6,769 nt of DNA from Gemmatimonadota bacterium (GTDB lineage Bacteria; Gemmatimonadota; Gemmatimonadetes; Gemmatimonadales; GWC2-71-9), in the NCBI GenBank assembly GCA_029859185.1, contig JAOUDR010000152.1:1-6769 (forward strand). The letters are read 5' to 3'. Position numbers and translations under genes: made by a program. Positions within the stretch are counted from its first letter, which is position 1. Each line of letters starts with the position of its first letter. Of the stretch, positions 1 to 5,796 are shown one piece after another. A model generated the notes under the pieces. It did no database searches. It had not been told where the DNA came from and saw only the letters and a program-made list of their open reading frames with translations.

Positions 1-1
1 G

Positions 2-931
2 TTCCGGCTCGCGCACGAGCACGCGATGGCGGCGTCGACGGAGGAGCTCCTGCGGTACGCGGGAGCGTTGGTTGCGGAAACCGAGCGGGAGCTCACGGCC
101 CTCGCCCGTACCCTTGGGTCGGCGCCGTGGCAAGACGTGATGCTGCGGCTGCGAGAGGACCGCGTGGAGCCGGACCTGCTGGTGGGCACCTACCGCGACG
201 CGTTGGCGCGCGCGCGCGGCCACGTCGAGGAGCATCAGTTGGCAACCGTCCCCGGCGAAGTGCTCGAAGTGCGCGCCACCCCGCCGTATGCGGTGCCGTG
301 GATCCCCGTGGCGGCGTATCAACCCCCGGGGCCACTCGCCGGTGACCGCTCGGGGGTGTTTCTCGTCACCCGGCCCGACGGGGCAGGATTGGGGGACCAC
401 TCGCAGGCCGGCGTCGCCGCCACCGCGGTGCACGAGGGGTTCCCCGGGCACCACCTGCACTTTCTCACGACGTACCGGCTCCCACGGAATACCCGTCGCC
501 TGCTGCACACGTCCCTCACGGTGGAGGGATGGGCGTTGTACTGCGAGGGGCTGATGGACGAGACAGGGTTCTATGCGAATCCCGACGAGCGCTTCTTCCG
601 GCTGGTCGCGCTCTTGTGGCGCGCGCTGCGGATCCCGGTGGACATCGGCGTGCACACCGGTGCGCTGTCGTACGGTGCGGCGGTGGAACTCCTGACCACG
701 CGTCTCCAGCTGTCGCGGACGCGTGCGGAGGCAGAAGTGCGCCGGGCGTTCGATGCACCAGGGGGGCAGCTGGCGTATGCCGTCGGGCGCCGGGAGATGC
801 TGGCCCTGCGATCGGCGTACCTGGAGCGCGCGGGGCCGGCAGGGACGGTTCGCGCGTTCCACGACGCGCTGCTTGCCTACGGCGCCCTCGCTCCCAGCCT
901 GATCCGCTGGGGACTGGATCTCGATGGCTGA
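2..931 (+). CDS. DUF885 family putative metallohydrolase, 5' end outside the window
   Basis: The reading frame is open from the window edge, upstream of the first ATG at 26, so the gene is cut at its 5' end; 309 codons and the TGA stop are present. The key motif is HEGFPGHH (bases 431-454), the HExxPGHH signature of the DUF885 family (PF05960), thought to bind a metal as in zinc peptidases. About 25 residues later comes EGWALYCEGLM (E at 527-529), the conserved second acidic motif that could supply a further metal ligand. The stretch TPPYAVPWIPVAAYQPPGPL before the motif and GQLAYAVGRREML near the C-terminus are also family-typical. Family members are usually about 550-600 residues, so roughly the N-terminal half, including any signal peptide, is missing. 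Substrate is unknown; peptidase activity is inferred from the motif only. Its stop overlaps the start of the transporter gene, suggesting co-translation. Confidence 0.9.
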   Translation, partial: FRLAHEHAMAASTEELLRYAGALVAETERELTALARTLGSAPWQDVMLRLREDRVEPDLLVGTYRDALARARGHVEEHQLATVPGEVLEVRATPPYAVPWIPVAAYQPPGPLAGDRSGVFLVTRPDGAGLGDHSQAGVAATAVHEGFPGHHLHFLTTYRLPRNTRRLLHTSLTVEGWALYCEGLMDETGFYANPDERFFRLVALLWRALRIPVDIGVHTGALSYGAAVELLTTRLQLSRTRAEAEVRRAFDAPGGQLAYAVGRREMLALRSAYLERAGPAGTVRAFHDALLAYGALAPSLIRWGLDLDG

Positions 932-2120
932 CACCCCACCCGTGTCGGGGGGGACCCGGCTTCCACCGGTTGTGCGCGGGCTGGGAGCCGTGTCGTTCTT
1001 CAACGACCTCGCCAGTGAGATGGTGTATCCGCTCCTCCCCCAACTGATCACCCGGGGGCTCGGGGCCGGTGCCCTGGCCCTCGGTGCGCTCGATGGGGTT
1101 GCTGACGCCGTGTCGGCGGTCGTGAAGCTGGCGGCGGGGTGGCTGAGTGATCGTCCGGCATGGCGGCAACCACTCATCGTGTTCGGCTATCTGACGGCGG
1201 CGGTGACCCGTCCGCTCATGGCCATCACGGGGGCGGCCTGGCAGGTCGTGGGGCTACGCGCAGCGGATCGGGTGGGGAAGGGGGCCCGCAATCCCCCACG
1301 GGATGCGGTCATCGCTGATGCGGTGGACCCCTCGCTGCGCGGGCGCGCGTTCGGATTCCACCGGGCCATGGACCACGCGGGGGCGACGGTGGGCCCACTC
1401 GTGGCCGGTGGCCTCATGGCGGCGTTCGCGGTGCGCGCGGAGACGGTGATTCTCTGGAGCATCGTTCCGGGGGTGTTGGCGGTGGTGGTCGCAATGGTCG
1501 CGCTCCGCCGATTCGCGAGACCGGACGGCGCCACCGACCAATCGACGCGCCCACCCCAGGTCGAGGGCCACGCGCCGAGGCCGGTGGTCGTGGCGCTCAT
1601 CTTCCTGTTCGCCGGCCTCCGGATGCCGGAGGCGCTGTTTCTCCTCCGCCTGCAGGACCTGGGCATCGCAGCGCCGCTAGTGCCCGTGATGTGGGCGGCG
1701 TTGCATGTCGTCCGGACGGGGGCGAGCTACCCCGGCGGGTGGTTGAGCGATCGCCTCGGCCCGGCGCGGACCATGCTTCTGGGCTGGGTCGCCTACGCGG
1801 GGGTGTCCGGAGGCATGGCGGTGGTTACGGGGCCCTGGGGCGGGCTGTGGCTGCTGGGACTCGGCCTCGTCTCGGCATGCACCGAGTCCCCCGAGCGGGC
1901 CCTGGTGGCCGCGTGGGGCGGGAAGAAAGCCCGCGGGCGGCGGTTCGGCGTGTACCACGCAGGAACAGGCGTGGTGGCGCTGCCCGGCGGCCTCGCGCTG
2001 GGTGCCATCTACCAGTGGGCAGGTGGACCGATGGCCCTGGGTGTGAGTGCGGTGGCGGTCCTGGGGCTCGCGGTGGCGGCCGCGGCCGTCATTGGGCTGC
2101 GTCCCGGGTCCGGATCCTGA
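924..2120 (+). CDS. Major facilitator superfamily (MFS) transporter
   Basis: A 398-residue inner-membrane protein of about 12 predicted hydrophobic segments in two halves, split by a hydrophilic loop near residues 196-219. MFS motif-A-like loops lie at residues 72-77 (GWLSDR) and 271-283 (GGWLSDRLGPART), the two-fold repeat expected of the fold. Other marks are FFNDLASEMVYPLLP (25-39), DRVGKGARNPPRDA (115-128), GFHRAMDHAGA (144-154) and ESPERAL (321-327). I know this combination from a subgroup of uncharacterised bacterial MFS permeases, so the substrate cannot be named; drug or metabolite efflux is only a guess. The ATG at 924 overlaps the upstream stop by 8 bases (ATGGCTGA), and a weak GGGGA lies 10 bases upstream, so translation is probably coupled to the DUF885 gene. 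It ends the first run of overlapping genes; a 177-base gap follows. Confidence 0.93.
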   Translation: MADTPPVSGGTRLPPVVRGLGAVSFFNDLASEMVYPLLPQLITRGLGAGALALGALDGVADAVSAVVKLAAGWLSDRPAWRQPLIVFGYLTAAVTRPLMAITGAAWQVVGLRAADRVGKGARNPPRDAVIADAVDPSLRGRAFGFHRAMDHAGATVGPLVAGGLMAAFAVRAETVILWSIVPGVLAVVVAMVALRRFARPDGATDQSTRPPQVEGHAPRPVVVALIFLFAGLRMPEALFLLRLQDLGIAAPLVPVMWAALHVVRTGASYPGGWLSDRLGPARTMLLGWVAYAGVSGGMAVVTGPWGGLWLLGLGLVSACTESPERALVAAWGGKKARGRRFGVYHAGTGVVALPGGLALGAIYQWAGGPMALGVSAVAVLGLAVAAAAVIGLRPGSGS

Positions 2121-2129
2121 GCACGGTGG

Positions 2130-2158
2130 TTGCCGGGGGGCGAGTCCGGTCGTACTTT
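2130..2158 (+). promoter_or_regulatory. Possible weak sigma-70-type promoter
   Basis: TTGCCG (2130-2135) and TACTTT (2153-2158) are separated by 17 bases, the ideal spacing for -35 and -10 boxes. They match the consensus hexamers at 4/6 and 3/6 positions. The stretch around them (to about 2170) is the most T-rich part of the window and falls in the only sizeable intergenic gap, which makes a promoter for the SDR and downstream genes plausible. The match is poor and such pairs arise by chance; a promoter of another sigma class is equally possible. Confidence 0.25.
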
Positions 2159-2206
2159 CTCCCAGTTTTTCCCCCGGCGGCCCACCATCCCGTACATGCC
2201 TGAGTC

Positions 2207-2257
2207 CCCAGATTGGGAGGTGGCCCCCCGCCGCGGTGGGGGGGGCGTGGCGACGCC
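2207..2257 (+). promoter_or_regulatory. Run of small hairpins in the SDR leader
   Basis: Three inverted repeats lie nearly end to end. CCCA/TGGG with a 3-base loop is at 2207-2217. CCCCCCGC/GTGGGGGG, 8 pairs including one G-T, with loop CGCG, is at 2224-2243. GGCGT/ACGCC with a 4-base loop is at 2244-2257 and abuts the second exactly. No T-tract follows, so a standard intrinsic terminator for the MFS gene is unlikely, although a T-poor terminator cannot be excluded. The element sits 40 bases before the SDR start, so it could instead be a structured 5' leader. Chance pairing in GC-rich DNA is a real alternative. Confidence 0.3.
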
Positions 2258-2287
2258 TGTTGCCCAACCTCAACCGGCCCTCGCCGT

Positions 2288-2293
2288 GGAGAG
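2288..2293 (+). promoter_or_regulatory. Ribosome binding site of the SDR gene
   Basis: GGAGAG ends 4 bases before the ATG at 2298. It supports that start over the in-frame ATGs at 2130 and 2196, which have no comparable site and would add an N-terminal extension of low-complexity, non-SDR sequence. Confidence 0.6.
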
Positions 2294-2297
2294 CACG

Positions 2298-3053
2298 ATG
2301 CGTCTGAACACGGCCATCGTGACGGGCGGGGCGACCGGCATTGGGCGGGCTGTCGCGCTCGAGTTCGCCCGTCGCGGGGTCAACATCGCGTTCAACTACA
2401 TTGATCTGCCGGGGCGCGATATTCCGGAGCAGGCCCTGCTCACCGAGACCGCCTTGCGGGCGTTCGGCGTCTCGGTCTACTCGGAGCGCTGCGACGTCCG
2501 GAACTTGGAAGCGGTGGAGCGCTTCGTCGAGCGGGCCAAGGCGGAGTTGGGTGGGGTACACTATCTCGTCAACAACGCGGGGATCACCCGGGATGCGGCC
2601 CTGTGGCGCCTCGGGTCGAAGCAGTGGCGCGAAGTTCTGGACACCAATCTCACGGGCGCGTTCCATTGCACGCAGGCCGTCGCCAGGCTGTTCCGGGTTC
2701 AGCGGATGGGCAAGATCGTCAACGTGGCTTCCATCCAGGCGTTCCACCCGAGCTTCGGAGTGGTGGCCTTCGCGGCCAGCAAGGCTGCCCTCATTGGCCT
2801 GACCCGCGCCACGGCGGCGGAGCTGGGGCCGGCCGGCGTCAACGTCAACGCGGTGGCTCCGGGCTACGTGCGCACCGAGGCGCTGGAGTCGTTACCCGCG
2901 GACGTCGTGGACCGTGCCAAGCACAACTCGGTGCTCGGCCGCCTGGCCGAACCCGAGGATGTCGGCAACGTCGTCGTCTTCCTTTGCTCTCCTGAAGCCC
3001 GACACATCACCGGGCAGGTTATTTTTGTCGACGGTGGACTGAGCATCGTCTGA
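2298..3053 (+). CDS. FabG-like short-chain dehydrogenase/reductase lacking the catalytic tyrosine
   Basis: This 251-residue cytoplasmic protein is a classical SDR in length and layout. It has the Rossmann glycine motif TGGATGIG (residues 9-16), CDV with D66 for the adenine ring, NNAG (92-95), N117 in the DTNLTG helix, S145 in VNVAS, K162 in ASKAAL, the APGYVRT segment (187-193) and the C-terminal GQVIFVDGG. Closest in style to 3-oxoacyl-ACP/CoA reductases (FabG), which reduce 3-oxoacyl groups with NADPH. The oddity is the YxxxK motif: position 158, exactly 13 residues after S145 and 4 before K162, is phenylalanine (TTC at 2769-2771). The tetrad therefore reads N-S-F-K, and normal proton transfer should be impaired. 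The ATG at 2298 was chosen from its ribosome site and because the TGG motif then begins at the usual position. The crotonase gene follows after 55 bases. Family assignment is secure; activity and substrate are not. Confidence 0.92.
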   Translation: MRLNTAIVTGGATGIGRAVALEFARRGVNIAFNYIDLPGRDIPEQALLTETALRAFGVSVYSERCDVRNLEAVERFVERAKAELGGVHYLVNNAGITRDAALWRLGSKQWREVLDTNLTGAFHCTQAVARLFRVQRMGKIVNVASIQAFHPSFGVVAFAASKAALIGLTRATAAELGPAGVNVNAVAPGYVRTEALESLPADVVDRAKHNSVLGRLAEPEDVGNVVVFLCSPEARHITGQVIFVDGGLSIV

Positions 3054-3070
3054 AGCCCCGCGCGGCCCCC

Positions 3071-3085
3071 GGCCCGTGATGGGCC
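3071..3085 (+). promoter_or_regulatory. Small hairpin covering the upstream in-frame starts of the crotonase gene
   Basis: GGCCC and GGGCC flank the loop GTGAT, which contains the upstream in-frame GTG (3076), with the in-frame ATG (3079) running from the loop into the stem. If formed in mRNA it would hide those codons and leave the well-placed ribosome site at 3096-3102 free. The stem is only five pairs, so this is a weak suggestion. Confidence 0.2.
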
Positions 3086-3095
3086 CCCCCCACGC

Positions 3096-3102
3096 GAGGG
3101 AG
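3096..3102 (+). promoter_or_regulatory. Strong ribosome binding site deciding a GTG start for the crotonase gene
   Basis: GAGGGAG lies 6 bases before the GTG at 3109, a near-ideal Shine-Dalgarno arrangement. The alternative in-frame starts at 3076 (GTG) and 3079 (ATG) have no such site and would add residues upstream of the conserved crotonase N-terminus. Confidence 0.7.
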
Positions 3103-3108
3103 CTGGCA

Positions 3109-3882
3109 GTGACTTCACAGTTCGTGGTCCTGGAGGTCTCGCACCAGGGACAGGTGGCGACGCTCACGCTCGAGCGCCCACCGGCCAACGTCATGTCCCT
3201 CGAGATGACGGAGGAGATCAACGGCGCGCTGCTCGGTCTCCGAGACGCCGGTGATCTGAAGGTGCTGGTCATCCGGGGCTCCGGAGCGGTCTTCAGCCGC
3301 GGGATGGACCTCACCGAGCACTCCCGAGATCGCGTGACGCGACTGGTGCAGGTATTCCACCGGATCTTCGAGACGATTCGGTTGCTGAACGTCGTCAGCG
3401 TCGCCGCAGTCAACGGGGCCGCCGCCGCGGGGGGCTTTGCCCTGGCCCTCGGGTGCAACCTGGTGGTAGCGAAGCGATCCGCGGTGTTTTCGCTCCCGGA
3501 GGTGCGAACCGGGCTTTTCCCGCCGGTTCCCTGCGTGATCCTGCCCCGCGCGGCCCCCCGGCGGAAGGCCATGGAGTGGATTCTGCTCGGCGAGGAGATT
3601 GCCGCCGACGAGCTTGCCTCGTTTGGGCTCGTCAATCGGGTCTTCCCGGACACCGAGTTCGAGCAGGGGCTCCAGCACATGATCGATCGGCTGATTGCCA
3701 ACTCGGGTCCCGTGCTCCAGCTTGCGCGCCGCGCGCAGACCGAGTCTTACTACGCCACGTACGAGGAAGCGTTGTTCAAGGTGGAGAATCTGTATCTACG
3801 GGACCTGCTCGCGCTCCAGGATCCCCACGAAGGCATCCAGGCGGCGCTCGAGGGGCGGGAGGCACAGTGGCGCAACGCCTAG
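3109..3882 (+). CDS. Enoyl-CoA hydratase/isomerase (crotonase) family protein
   Basis: With the GTG start this is 257 residues, the usual crotonase length. The first oxyanion-hole loop is FSRGMDL (62-68). The second is VNGAAAAGGFALALGCN (101-117), in which G108 corresponds to Gly141 of rat enoyl-CoA hydratase. E131 in SLPEVRTG matches catalytic Glu164, but the position of Glu144 is alanine (A111). A single retained glutamate is commoner in isomerases and other crotonases than in standard hydratases. By memory, the N-terminal ERPPANVM, the FSRGMDLTEH loop and the C-terminal stretch from VENLYLRDLL to the end resemble cyclohexa-1,5-dienecarbonyl-CoA hydratase (Dch/BamR) of anaerobic benzoyl-CoA degradation, although Dch keeps the missing glutamate. 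That is a hint at subfamily, not function; no other benzoyl-CoA pathway gene is visible. It probably acts on a CoA thioester in the cytoplasm, alongside the SDR upstream. Its 3' end carries the start of the lipoprotein gene. Confidence 0.9.
   Translation: MTSQFVVLEVSHQGQVATLTLERPPANVMSLEMTEEINGALLGLRDAGDLKVLVIRGSGAVFSRGMDLTEHSRDRVTRLVQVFHRIFETIRLLNVVSVAAVNGAAAAGGFALALGCNLVVAKRSAVFSLPEVRTGLFPPVPCVILPRAAPRRKAMEWILLGEEIAADELASFGLVNRVFPDTEFEQGLQHMIDRLIANSGPVLQLARRAQTESYYATYEEALFKVENLYLRDLLALQDPHEGIQAALEGREAQWRNA
3857..3862 (+). promoter_or_regulatory. Ribosome binding site of the lipoprotein gene, inside the crotonase coding region
   Basis: GGGAGG ends 4 bases before the GTG at 3867, within the last codons of the crotonase gene. 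It fixes the lipoprotein start at a position that also gives a complete signal peptide. Confidence 0.65.
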
Positions 3883-4505
3883 CGTGGGTCGTGGTCGTCG
3901 CGGCGCTCGTGCTTGGGTGCGGTGGCAAGTCCTCCGGCGCGGACGATCAGGCGCCCGAGCCGGAGCCCACCCTGGAACTGCCGACGGCCGGCATCGCGGG
4001 CGAACCGGTGGCCGTGTACCCGGTCACGCTCGTGACGGCTGCGGAGGAGCTCGACTGGCAGCCCTACCTGGCCATTCGCCGGGAAGCGCTGGATCGGGCC
4101 GACAGCATTATCGGAGCGCTGCTCACCGAGCGCTCCCCGGAAGTCACGTGGATCTTGCCGGCCGACCTCCGCCGCGCCGCCGCGCGGGCTCCGGGGCTAC
4201 TGACCAATCCCGATCAGATGGGAACGGCGCTCCTGCGCGCACCGGGGGTCGAGCGCATTCCGGACCCGCTGCGGAGCCAGATGCGGTCGCTCAACGGGGT
4301 GGCGGCCGATCGGTTTTCGCTCGTCCCGACCGCGCTGATCTTCACGCGTACCCCCGACGGTCGTGGGCAGGCCGAGCTCACGCTCGTGATGGCCGACGTC
4401 CGGACCGGGCTCCTGCCGTGGCGTACGGTGGCGCGTGGTGTGGGGGACGATCCGTGGGAGGCGCTGCGCGTCGCGTTCAAGACGCTGACCCCGGGACTGC
4501 CGTGA
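3867..4505 (+). CDS. Predicted lipoprotein of unknown family
   Basis: A 212-residue protein starting with GTG. Residues 1-17 form a short lipoprotein-type signal peptide: one arginine at position 4, a hydrophobic core WVVVVAALVL, then LGC with C18 as the lipidation site. The lipobox VLGC has leucine at -2, so it is slightly non-canonical. An acidic, proline-rich linker (about residues 26-36) follows, then a mature domain of about 170 residues containing a WILPADLRRAAARAPG stretch, VPTALIFTR and a C-terminal part with VMADVRTGLLPWRTVARG. The last segment vaguely recalls CsgG/LpoB-type periplasmic lipoproteins, where a strand ending in 'D..TG...W' is common. That is a guess from pattern and I do not recognise the family. 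It is probably anchored in the outer membrane or periplasm. It overlaps the crotonase gene by 16 bases and the dehydrogenase gene by 4, so it should be co-translated with both. Confidence 0.8.
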   Translation: MAQRLAWVVVVAALVLGCGGKSSGADDQAPEPEPTLELPTAGIAGEPVAVYPVTLVTAAEELDWQPYLAIRREALDRADSIIGALLTERSPEVTWILPADLRRAAARAPGLLTNPDQMGTALLRAPGVERIPDPLRSQMRSLNGVAADRFSLVPTALIFTRTPDGRGQAELTLVMADVRTGLLPWRTVARGVGDDPWEALRVAFKTLTPGLP

Positions 4506-5518
4506 CCCACGTGATCACGCTGATTCCGGGTGACGGAATCGGGCCTGAGATCACGGACGCCGTCCTGCGGATTCTCGACGCGGCAGGCGCCGACATCCGA
4601 TGGGATCGGCAACTCGGTGGGATGGCGGCACTCGAGGCAACCGGCGACCCGCTGCCGGGGGACACGCTGGAGAGCGTGCGACGGAACCGTATCGTGCTGA
4701 AGGGGCCGCTCACCACGCCCATCGGCAAGGGATTCCGGTCGGTCAACGTCGCGCTGCGCAAGGAATTCGACCTCTACGCGAACATCCGACCCACACGCAC
4801 GATCATCCCCGGCGGCCGATACGAGGACGTCGACATCGTGCTCGTGCGGGAGAACACCGAGGGGCTGTACATCGGGTTCGAGACGTTTGTGACGGTCGGG
4901 GGGGATCCCCGCGCCGTCGCGCAATCCACCGCCATCGTCACCCGGCAGGGATGCGAGCGCATCGTCCGCTACGCGTTCGAATACGCCGTTCGCCACGGTC
5001 GCCGGCGGGTGACCGTGGTGCACAAGGCCAACATCCTCAAGGCCACGAGCGGGTTGTTCCTCGACGTGGCGCGCGAGGTTGCCGAGGAGTACCACGGGCG
5101 GGTCGCGATGGACGATGTCATCATCGACGCCTGCGCGATGAAGCTCGTGCTCGATCCGGGACAGTTCGACGTGATGGTCACGACGAACATGTTCGGTGAC
5201 ATCCTGAGTGACGAGATCGCAGGACTGGTGGGCGGGCTGGGCCTGGCGCCGGGGGCCAACATTGGCGAGACGGGGGCGCTGTTCGAAGCGGTGCACGGTT
5301 CGGCCCCCGATATTGCCGGGCAGGGCGTGGCAAACCCGACCGCCCTGCTGCTGGCAAGCTGTATGATGCTCGACCACTTGGGCGACCTGACGGTTGCCCG
5401 GCGCATCCGCACCGCGGTGGAACGCACGTTGTGCGACGACGGGATCCGCACCCGGGACGTGGGGGGACATGTTTCGACGGACGAGTTCACTGTCGCCGTC
5501 GTTCGGCGTCTTGCGTGA
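4502..5518 (+). CDS. NAD-dependent isocitrate dehydrogenase (isocitrate/isopropylmalate dehydrogenase family)
   Basis: A 338-residue cytoplasmic beta-decarboxylating dehydrogenase that should convert isocitrate to 2-oxoglutarate and CO2 in the TCA cycle. The N-terminal PGDGIGPE (9-16) is family-wide. The substrate loop TPIGKGFRSVNVALR has S80, N82 and R86, followed by R96 and R116, the isocitrate-type set; isopropylmalate dehydrogenases lack the SxN pair. RENTEGLY places Y123, and K175 in VHKANILK is the catalytic lysine. Metal-binding aspartates are D233 and D237 in NMFGDILSDE. The cofactor loop HGSAPDIAGQGVANP has Asp-Ile (270-271), the residues marking NAD use; NADP enzymes have Lys-Tyr there. 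Homoisocitrate dehydrogenase is the main alternative but its substrate loop differs. The GTG at 4502 overlaps the lipoprotein stop as GTGA, with only a weak GGGA upstream, so coupled translation is likely; GTG 4511 is a less likely start. icd or idh would be the usual symbols, but use varies for the NAD type. Confidence 0.93.
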   Translation: MTHVITLIPGDGIGPEITDAVLRILDAAGADIRWDRQLGGMAALEATGDPLPGDTLESVRRNRIVLKGPLTTPIGKGFRSVNVALRKEFDLYANIRPTRTIIPGGRYEDVDIVLVRENTEGLYIGFETFVTVGGDPRAVAQSTAIVTRQGCERIVRYAFEYAVRHGRRRVTVVHKANILKATSGLFLDVAREVAEEYHGRVAMDDVIIDACAMKLVLDPGQFDVMVTTNMFGDILSDEIAGLVGGLGLAPGANIGETGALFEAVHGSAPDIAGQGVANPTALLLASCMMLDHLGDLTVARRIRTAVERTLCDDGIRTRDVGGHVSTDEFTVAVVRRLA

Positions 5519-5786
5519 GCGGGAATGCCCACGCTGCCACCGGACCGTGGACCTGCCGCTCGGCGAGCTGTGCGACGTATGCACACGCGAAATCAACGCG
5601 CGCGCGGCCCGTGCCGCGCGCTGGGTCAGCCTGGGCACGACGCTCGTGTTCGGCCTGTACGTCATGTCGGTCCTGCCGCCGCTGCAGGGGCCCCGCATGA
5701 TCGGCGCGGCCGCCACCGTCACCTGGTTTCTCGTGACTCGCAGGATCACCGCGCGGATCGTGAGCGAGTGGCTCCGCGCCCGCTAG
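5469..5786 (+). CDS. Small zinc-ribbon membrane protein of unknown function
   Basis: A 105-residue protein from the only nearby ATG. The core begins with a CxxC-x11-CxxC zinc ribbon (C20, C23, C35, C38; CPRC and CDVC), then a basic, alanine-rich stretch (EINARAARAAR) and two hydrophobic segments at about 52-70 and 76-92, ending in a basic tail. This suggests an inner-membrane protein with its zinc ribbon in the cytoplasm. The start is uncertain. ATG 5469 overlaps the dehydrogenase gene by 50 bases, and its G-run is only one base away, too close to be a normal ribosome site. A TTG at 5511 would give 91 residues and an 8-base overlap, with nothing of the zinc ribbon lost. Similar short zinc-ribbon/two-helix proteins are known but carry no function that I can name. 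The phosphoesterase gene follows after 10 bases. Confidence 0.75.
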   Translation: MFRRTSSLSPSFGVLRERECPRCHRTVDLPLGELCDVCTREINARAARAARWVSLGTTLVFGLYVMSVLPPLQGPRMIGAAATVTWFLVTRRITARIVSEWLRAR

Positions 5787-5796
5787 GCCACCCAAC

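Noticed and set aside
206..218. Alternating GC run, possible Z-DNA
   Set aside because: Only 13 bases, inside a coding region and explained by Ala/Arg codons in GC-rich DNA.
2130..2297. Longer SDR start at 2130 or 2196
   Set aside because: The extra residues do not match SDR N-termini, lack a ribosome site and fall in the hairpin-rich gap; ATG 2298 has GGAGAG at good spacing.
1677..2747. 356-codon minus-strand open frame opposite the MFS and SDR genes
   Set aside because: It crosses two well-supported plus-strand genes and the intergenic gap; the translation is low-complexity, rich in Arg, Pro and Gly.
3695..4501. N-terminal extension of the isocitrate dehydrogenase frame
   Set aside because: The upstream part overlaps the crotonase and lipoprotein genes and reads as Arg/Gly-rich nonsense; the family N-terminus begins at GTG 4502.
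4214..5749. 511-codon minus-strand open frame opposite isocitrate dehydrogenase
   Set aside because: It is antisense to three plus-strand genes with clear motifs, and its translation has no recognisable domain. Long antisense frames are common where codons are GC-rich.
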